Source: Chloroflexota bacterium (GTDB lineage: Bacteria > Chloroflexota > Dehalococcoidia > UBA1127 > JACQUN01). Taken from it: DNA of 10,409 nt. Position 1 is the stretch's first letter. Every line of letters begins with the position of its first letter. The notes under the pieces were generated by a model. It made no database searches. It worked only from the letters and a program-made list of their open reading frames with translations, and had not been told where the DNA came from. A program made the position numbers and the translations under genes. The stretch is taken from positions 1-10,409 of the forward strand of contig JACQUN010000189.1 of NCBI GenBank assembly GCA_016210285.1. Reading direction: 5' to 3'. This document shows positions 6,655-10,409 of the stretch, piece by piece.

Positions 6655-7323
6655 CTAGGAAGTCCAGATCAGGATGAACACCCCCAACCCAACCATGACC
6701 AGCCCGGCTACCAGGTGGACCACTCGGGTGCTCTTGCGCTCCCAGGTAGCCAGGGCCAAGGCAGCAGGGCGGTTCCCTATCACGGCAAGGATGCCCACCA
6801 GCGGCACCACAAACATCCCATTGTAGGCGGCCAGATACCCAACACCTTTCAAGTAGGTCGTCTGAGCAGAAAGGAGCCCCAGGATGCCGAAGTAAATGCC
6901 ACCTGAGCAGGGCACCGTGCACAGTCCTACGATTCCACCCAGGGCAGCGGCGGAAAGGAGCCCCGTCCGGCGCATCAGGCCTCTTATCAGTTCCCATGCG
7001 GAAGCGGGCATGGAGAGGTGCAGCGGCAGGCCTGGGAAGAAGAAGTCCTTCGCCTGGACGAGGCCCAGGGCTATAACAACTCCGGCGCTTACCTGGGCGA
7101 TGAGATGCGGCTGCCCGGCCAGGTTGAGGGTCCGCAGCGCCCCCAGACCCAGGGCGAAGTAGACGAGGTACATGCCGACGATGTAGGCGGTTCCCACCTG
7201 GAGTACACGCCAGCGGGCCTGCCGGATACCAAAGAGGAAGGCTACCAGGAAGGCCATCACGGCGAAGGCACAGGGGTTCATCCCGTCGGCGAGCCCTGCT
7301 GTCAGCACAGTGGACAGAACCAT
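6655..7323 (-). CDS. ccdA: CcdA-type cytochrome c biogenesis / thiol-electron membrane protein
   Basis: This is a 222-residue protein with six predicted transmembrane helices, the normal CcdA size. The two signature sites are present: G-M-N-P-C18-A-F in helix 1 and C135-T-V-P-C139-S-G-G in helix 4. The Cys pair carries electrons from cytoplasmic thioredoxin to the outer face, where a thioredoxin-like partner takes them for heme-apocytochrome or other disulfide reduction. GGAG with an 8-nt spacer supports the ATG. The gene lies 18 nt after the stop of the Sec-containing thioredoxin-like gene, so that protein is its likely partner. The extra Cys135, four residues before Cys139, makes a C-x3-C in helix 4. 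The family call is strong; the symbol is given as the family name, since a second CcdA/DsbD-like gene lies downstream. Confidence 0.88.
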   Translation of the reverse strand: MVLSTVLTAGLADGMNPCAFAVMAFLVAFLFGIRQARWRVLQVGTAYIVGMYLVYFALGLGALRTLNLAGQPHLIAQVSAGVVIALGLVQAKDFFFPGLPLHLSMPASAWELIRGLMRRTGLLSAAALGGIVGLCTVPCSGGIYFGILGLLSAQTTYLKGVGYLAAYNGMFVVPLVGILAVIGNRPAALALATWERKSTRVVHLVAGLVMVGLGVFILIWTS

Positions 7324-7341
7324 CCAGCATTCTCCTCGCCA

Positions 7342-8070
7342 CTATGCGCCATCTCCGGCTGGCAGCATCCCCGCCTGCTTGAGCGCCTTCTCCAGCGGGG
7401 TATTCAGCGGGAAAGTCGTCACAGACTGCTGGAAGTCCCAGACCTCGTATTTGGTACCGGCGCTATGCATATCCTCCTGACTCAGCAGGAGTTTGGAGGG
7501 CAACTGCGGGAGCACGAGGGCCTCCTTGATTCGTTCTTTGGGAGGATGGCCGGTCAGGATGACGGTGCGCTGCGGGAGCAAGAAAAAAGCGTAGAAATAT
7601 CCGGCAGGCTGAAGGATGCGAGCCTGTTCTGGTGCGAGCTTGTCCAGGCCGGTTGTCCGGAAGGTCGCTTGCAGCTTTGCCCCGTCCTCTGGCTTCAAGA
7701 AATCATGGACTGCTATGTTGCTTGCCCAGCGGGCTTCGCTCAGCGCTGGCCGGAGCACGCCGGCCACGTAGTCAGGGCAGTCATGTCAGGTGCTGCCGAA
7801 GTAGACGTGGACTGGCTCGCCGCCAGCCACATCTCCTGAGAGGGATGCACCCGGCACGCCAGCCGGGGTAGAAGGCCCCTGTGCGGCAAGGTCAGGGCTG
7901 GCCACCGGTCGCCCTGCCCATATGAGGAGTGCGAACAGTCCCGCTAGCAGCGCAATTCCTCCCAGTGCCCACGACCACCAGGGCGAAGCAACCCTGGCTT
8001 TCCTTCCGTAACGCCTATGGCTTCGTAGCCTCTCCCTGTCCGGAGTCGCTGCTGGTTTGCTCCCCCGCAT
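7342..8070 (-). CDS. Candidate selenoprotein: membrane-anchored thioredoxin-like protein with UxxC motif
   Basis: Ordinary stop-to-stop reading breaks this gene in two at TGA 7786-7788, but both halves share one frame. Reading that TGA as selenocysteine gives 242 residues ending at a TAG. The ATG at 8070 is preceded by AGGAGG (8077-8082) with a 6-nt spacer and is preferred to the TTG at 8109. A basic N-terminus (R12-R26) and one transmembrane helix (about 33-53) put the rest outside the membrane. After a Pro/Gly/Ala linker comes a strand P-V-H-V-Y-F-G-S-T, then Sec95-His-Asp-Cys98 and a helix, as in thioredoxin-fold active sites. Further strands follow (I-A-V-H-D-F, and F-Y-A-F-F-L-L then R-T-V-I-L-T-G). 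A GTG at 7767 could start the second half alone, but it has no ribosome site and would lose the redox motif. A CcdA gene follows directly. The alternative is a nonsense mutation or sequence error at a Cys codon. No selA, selB, selC or selD is in the window. Confidence 0.78.
7744..7768 (-). promoter_or_regulatory. Candidate bacterial SECIS element
   Basis: In the mRNA a perfect 7-bp stem (TGGCCGG with CCGGCCA, minus strand 7766-7760 and 7753-7747) closes a 6-nt loop CGTGCT. Two more pairs extend it across a one-base bulge (7744-7745 with 7767-7768). The loop begins 27 nt after the TGA and has G at its second position. As I recall it, the bacterial SECIS model asks for a stem of at least 4 bp, a small loop with G in its first two positions and a UGA-to-loop distance of roughly 16-37 nt; all are met. 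GC-rich coding DNA can form stems by chance, so this supports the Sec call without proving it. Confidence 0.65.
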
Positions 8071-8076
8071 GGCTAG

Positions 8077-8082
8077 CCTCCT
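8077..8082 (-). promoter_or_regulatory. Ribosome binding site that fixes the Sec-protein start
   Basis: AGGAGG on the minus strand lies 6 nt before the ATG at 8070-8068. It lies inside the extended reading frame that begins at the TTG at 8109, so the ATG is the better start and the 13 upstream codons are probably not translated. Confidence 0.75.
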
Positions 8083-8131
8083 CTTGGCCCACTCCTGGCC
8101 TGGAGCCAAGCCTTAGAGAGAGGGCTTGACA

Positions 8132-8154
8132 ACCCGGTCTAGTCAGACACGGGT
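8132..8154. promoter_or_regulatory. Hairpin or possible operator ahead of the Sec-protein operon
   Basis: On the + strand ACCCGGTCT (8132-8140) and AGAC plus CGGGT (8145-8148, 8150-8154) pair around an AGTC loop with one bulged A at 8149. It lies in the 151-bp gap between the Met/His-rich gene and the Sec-protein gene. It could be a regulator site or the end of the copper-block transcript. No convincing -35/-10 pair was found on the minus strand in this gap, and the motif matches no operator I can name. Confidence 0.25.
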
Positions 8155-8221
8155 CACCAGGTCCTCCCAAAGCACACCCAGGTTTTCGTGTCTCAGCCGG
8201 GTGCCACCGGGTACTACTCTT

Positions 8222-8584
8222 CTACCGCCCCATCATCCTTCCGGCGTTCCCCATCATCCCGCCCCCCATCCCCATCGCCCCCATGCCACCCATCATGCCC
8301 TGACCGCTCCGCATCATCTGCGCCGGCTCCATACCCTGCCCGTTGCCGTGCATCTGCTGGTGATGCTCCCACATGGTGGCGTCCATCATCCCCTGGCACT
8401 GGACGTGGTGTTCATCCCAGTCCTGCCCGTCCGGCGCCTGCTGGGCCGCGGGGACACCTGCATACCCCTCCGAAGCCCGGAGGGCCGCCGATGCGCCACC
8501 TCCCAGGAACAGGGAGCCCAACAGCAGACCCAGTCCAAAAACCCCCGAGACAGCTACAATCAGCACCACGCTCCTGCGGCCCAT
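8222..8584 (-). CDS. Met/His-rich exported or membrane-anchored protein, probable copper binder
   Basis: This is a 120-residue protein with one hydrophobic segment (7-28) after R3-R4, acting as signal peptide or anchor; a possible cleavage site is A-S-A at 31-33. The mature part holds E-H-H60, Cys63, M66-M67, W-E-H-H75 and Q-M-H79, then a Gly/Met-rich tail (85-120) with many Met, including M90-M91, M97-M98, M110-M111 and M117-M118, and three copies of a Q-G-M core. Such Met/His clusters bind Cu(I) or Ag(I) in exported copper proteins. AAAGGAG with a 7-nt spacer supports the ATG. It lies downstream of the copper ATPase block, which fits a role in holding copper outside the membrane. No named family is recognised; the copper assignment is inferred from composition and context. 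Confidence 0.8.
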   Translation of the reverse strand: MGRRSVVLIVAVSGVFGLGLLLGSLFLGGGASAALRASEGYAGVPAAQQAPDGQDWDEHHVQCQGMMDATMWEHHQQMHGNGQGMEPAQMMRSGQGMMGGMGAMGMGGGMMGNAGRMMGR

Positions 8585-8811
8585 AGTTCGACTCCTTTCT
8601 CACTCCCCCGTTGCCCAGCCCGAGGCCGAGTAACGGTATGGGGTTGACAGGGGAAAAGCCCTGCTTGGCTGGCACACCGACACCAGGGGTCACCCCGATC
8701 CCTATCGCCAGTGTGAACCACGTGGAACAAGCACACATCCGCTGCGCTACCTATTCCCCAATGCGTGAATCCACCCGCTCGTATCGAGTCGCTGCTGTCT
8801 CCCTGTCTTGC
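8585..8811. other. Intergenic gap without a recognised gene
   Basis: These 227 bp between the SHOCT gene and the Met/His-rich gene contain an 8-bp palindrome CCACGTGG and a short GGGGTCACCCC hairpin near 8690, but no open frame with a ribosome site and no convincing promoter on the minus strand. It could hold an operator for the Met/His-rich gene; I cannot identify one. Confidence 0.4.
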
Positions 8812-9051
8812 CTAGCTGAGGTCGCGCTTCAGTTGCTCGAACTGCTCGCGGGTGATCTCGCCGCGGGCGTAGCGCTCCCTGGCAATATCTAGCGGCGAGG
8901 GCCGGGCAGCGCCCCTATCCGCAGGGTGCTCCGTGAGGCGTCGCACCGCCCACACCACCACGAAGATGATTCCACCCCAGAACACCAGCATCCAGAGCAA
9001 CCCGAACAACCCCCAACCCCAGTTCCACCCGCCATTCATCATCCACCACAT
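8812..9051 (-). CDS. Small membrane protein with C-terminal SHOCT domain
   Basis: This 79-residue protein has a Trp/Met-rich N-terminus (M-W-W-M-M-N-G-G-W), one transmembrane helix (about 13-36), a short linker and a C-terminal SHOCT motif (about 52-78: S-P-L-D-I-A-R-E-R-Y-A-R-G-E-I-T then E-F/Q-type helix and L-K-R-D-L). SHOCT is a short oligomerisation-type domain often found at the end of small membrane proteins. AGGAGG-type sequence lies just before the ATG. It sits between the copper ATPase pair of genes and the Met/His-rich gene. Many such proteins occur next to metal-efflux ATPases, but their role is not known. Confidence 0.87.
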   Translation of the reverse strand: MWWMMNGGWNWGWGLFGLLWMLVFWGGIIFVVVWAVRRLTEHPADRGAARPSPLDIARERYARGEITREQFEQLKRDLS

Positions 9052-9173
9052 GGCTCCTCCTTGTCCCCGGACAGCCTGTCTTGTGACACGTCAGCCTTGC
9101 TCCCTAACGTTTGCTCATTCCTTCACAAATAGAACGGAACGGACAGCAAAAGGTTAGTGCCCCCTCTGCTCCG

Positions 9174-9383
9174 TCACTCGGCCCTCATCCGTCGCTTCAC
9201 CGCTGAGGTCACCAGCGGCATCAGGACGATCATGGCAAGGCCGAAGACCCAGGCAGCACCGCCTCCGCGGGCCACCCAGGAGTACTGCCCTGCCAGGGTC
9301 GCCCCCAGGAAGGCTGCCGACGCCATCAGGGCCAGAGGCGTATAGATGAACGCACTCACTACCGAAGGCTTCCGATTCCTCAC
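9174..9383 (-). CDS. Small two-helix membrane protein next to the copper ATPase
   Basis: This is a 69-residue protein with a basic N-terminus (R2, R4, K5), two hydrophobic segments (about 9-29 and 41-61) and a basic C-terminus (K63-R64-R65-M-R67), consistent with both ends inside the cell. It starts with GTG. The ribosome site GGAGG overlaps the end of the copA stop region, and only 11 nt separate the two genes, so translation is likely coupled. No metal-ligand cluster is visible. The family is not recognised; it may be a small accessory or stabilising subunit of the ATPase, judged from position only. Confidence 0.72.
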   Translation of the reverse strand: MRNRKPSVVSAFIYTPLALMASAAFLGATLAGQYSWVARGGGAAWVFGLAMIVLMPLVTSAVKRRMRAE

Positions 9384-9394
9384 AGCGGCCCTCC

Positions 9395-10409
9395 TCAGCG
9401 ACTCGCGGCCGGGGCCAGCTCACGGGCCGGGGCAGCAGCGCCCCGAGGCCCCCGACGGACGGGTGGGATGTAGCCCCGCATGCGCAGCGTGTTCAGGGTA
9501 ACAGACAGGGAGCTCATGGCCATGAGCAGGGCCGCCAGCTCCGGGCTGACCACCTGAGCGAAGAAGGGGTAGATGAGGCCTGCCGCCAGGGGGATGGCCA
9601 CGGTGTTGTACCCAAAGGCCCACAGCAGGTTCTGCCGTACAAGGCGCATGGTCGCGCGGGCAACCTGGATGGCAGCGATGACATCCAGCAGGTCATCTTT
9701 GATCAGGATGACGTGGCCCGTCTCCTTCGCCACGTCGGTGCCGGAGCCGATGGCGATCCCCACGTCCGCCTGGGCCAGGGCCGGGGCATCATTGATGCCA
9801 TCGCCCACCATGGCCACCCGGAAGCCTTCAGCCTGCAGCTTCTTCACCTCGCTGGCCTTGTCACCAGGCAGAACCTCGGCCAGGACCTTGTCAATGCCCA
9901 GCTTCCTGGCGACTGCTTCAGCGGTGCGCCTGTTGTCGCCGGTGATCATCGCCACCCTGATGCCCACACGCCGAAGTCCATCCACCGCCTGGGCCGACGT
10001 CTCCTTGAGGGTGTCAGCCACGGCGACGACGCCCACCAGGCGCCCGTCCACCGCCACGAACATGGCCGTCTTGCCGTCACCCTCCAGGCGCTCCGCCTCG
10101 GGCAAGGCGCCGTCCAGGGCAATGCTGCGCTGGGCCATCAGCTTGCGGGTGCCCAGGAGGACAGCACGCCCATCGAGCCTGGCTTCCACCCCGTGGCCGG
10201 GGATGGCGTTGAACTCCTGCGGGTCTCCCAGGGGCAGCCCCCTGGCCTGGGCGCCCCGCACAATGGCCTCGCCCAGCGGGTGCTCTGAGCTCTTCTCCGC
10301 AACGGCCGCCAGTCGCAGCACCTCTTGCTCCGTGGCGCCGAACGCTACCACGTCAGTGACCACCGGCTCGCCCCGCGTCAGGGTTCCGGTCTTGTCAAAG
10401 ATGATGTAC
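9395..10409 (-). CDS. copA: P1B-1 copper-exporting P-type ATPase, C-terminal part (N-terminus outside window)
   Basis: The frame is open to the window edge, giving 337 residues. It opens with D-K-T-G-T-L-T, the phosphorylated Asp loop. Next are S-E-H-P-L-G (the HP motif of the nucleotide-binding domain of metal ATPases), M-I-T-G-D-N and V-G-D-G-I-N-D-A-P-A-L. The last two helices carry N-x6-Y-N-x4-P and M-x2-S-S-x5-N, the pattern that marks Cu(I)-transporting P1B-1 pumps. The CPC helix, metal-binding domains and actuator domain lie beyond the edge. A short tail after the last helix is rich in Pro, Ala and Arg. The enzyme exports Cu(I) from the cytoplasm using ATP. The gene heads a run of small membrane and metal-binding genes. 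Substrate class is well supported; export direction follows from the family. Confidence 0.92.
   Translation of the reverse strand, partial: YIIFDKTGTLTRGEPVVTDVVAFGATEQEVLRLAAVAEKSSEHPLGEAIVRGAQARGLPLGDPQEFNAIPGHGVEARLDGRAVLLGTRKLMAQRSIALDGALPEAERLEGDGKTAMFVAVDGRLVGVVAVADTLKETSAQAVDGLRRVGIRVAMITGDNRRTAEAVARKLGIDKVLAEVLPGDKASEVKKLQAEGFRVAMVGDGINDAPALAQADVGIAIGSGTDVAKETGHVILIKDDLLDVIAAIQVARATMRLVRQNLLWAFGYNTVAIPLAAGLIYPFFAQVVSPELAALLMAMSSLSVTLNTLRMRGYIPPVRRGPRGAAAPARELAPAASR

Noticed and set aside
5445..6677. A 410-codon + strand open frame opposite the lipoprotein, CC/HH and HesB-like genes.
   Set aside because: It overlaps three well-supported minus-strand genes, has Arg/Pro/His-rich shadow composition and no recognisable motif.
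7342..7767. The second half of the Sec gene as an independent gene from GTG 7767.
   Set aside because: There is no ribosome site before the GTG, and the start would cut into the thioredoxin-like domain, losing the first strand and the redox motif.
8071..8109. TTG at 8109 as the start of the Sec protein.
   Set aside because: AGGAGG lies 6 nt before the ATG at 8070, and the TTG has no comparable site.
8126..8153. Perfect -35 box TTGACA on the + strand.
   Set aside because: No -10-like hexamer occurs at 16-18 bp, and no + strand gene follows.
1..10409. CRISPR arrays, tRNA, rRNA, insertion sequences, selC.
   Set aside because: No regularly spaced repeats, tRNA cloverleaf, rRNA-like sequence or transposase frame was seen on either strand.

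Overview
The window is GC-rich bacterial DNA, densely coded, with Shine-Dalgarno-led genes (AGGAGG types), several GTG starts and three lipoproteins with clear lipoboxes. The mix of PCYCGC-motif lipoprotein, CcdA-type membrane proteins, SHOCT protein and GHHTG-type alpha/beta hydrolases recalls Chloroflexota (a Dehalococcoidia- or SAR202-like metagenomic genome). That placement is only an impression from gene content; no marker gene is present.

Layout. Positions 1-1785 (+ strand) carry two tandem paralogous alpha/beta hydrolases, the first cut by the left edge. Everything from 1932 to the right edge is on the minus strand, so transcription reads from right to left. At the right edge is the C-terminal part of a P1B-1 copper-exporting ATPase (9395-10409), followed by a small two-helix membrane protein, a SHOCT-domain membrane protein and a secreted or anchored Met/His-rich protein. 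This looks like a copper-handling block. Next comes a closely spaced operon (8070 down to 4413): a membrane-anchored thioredoxin-like protein, a CcdA-type electron conduit, a HesB/IscA-like protein, a four-helix CC/HH membrane protein, an orphan lipoprotein and a second DsbD/CcdA-type membrane protein. After a 162-bp gap with a good sigma70-type promoter, three more genes follow (4250 down to 1932): a DUF1573 lipoprotein, a NapH/NosR-like membrane polyferredoxin and a PCYCGC lipoprotein.

The main discovery is at 7342-8070. A simple ORF search splits this locus into two pieces, but they share one frame and are separated by a single TGA (7786-7788). Reading TGA as selenocysteine restores one 242-residue protein with a Sec-His-Asp-Cys (UxxC) redox motif directly after a thioredoxin-like first beta strand, on the outer side of a single transmembrane anchor. 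Starting 19 nt past the TGA is a perfect 7-bp hairpin with a 6-nt loop that has G at its second position, which is the expected geometry of a bacterial SECIS element. The next gene is a CcdA-type thiol-electron transporter, a plausible source of reducing power.

Working model (inference): cytoplasmic thiol electrons pass through the CcdA/DsbD-like proteins to the extracytoplasmic Sec/Cys protein and on to cysteine-rich exported proteins (DUF1573 and PCYCGC lipoproteins). The polyferredoxin supplies a second membrane electron path. The neighbouring copper ATPase and Met/His-rich protein suggest that the substrate is metal- or cytochrome-related maturation, or protection of thiols from copper.
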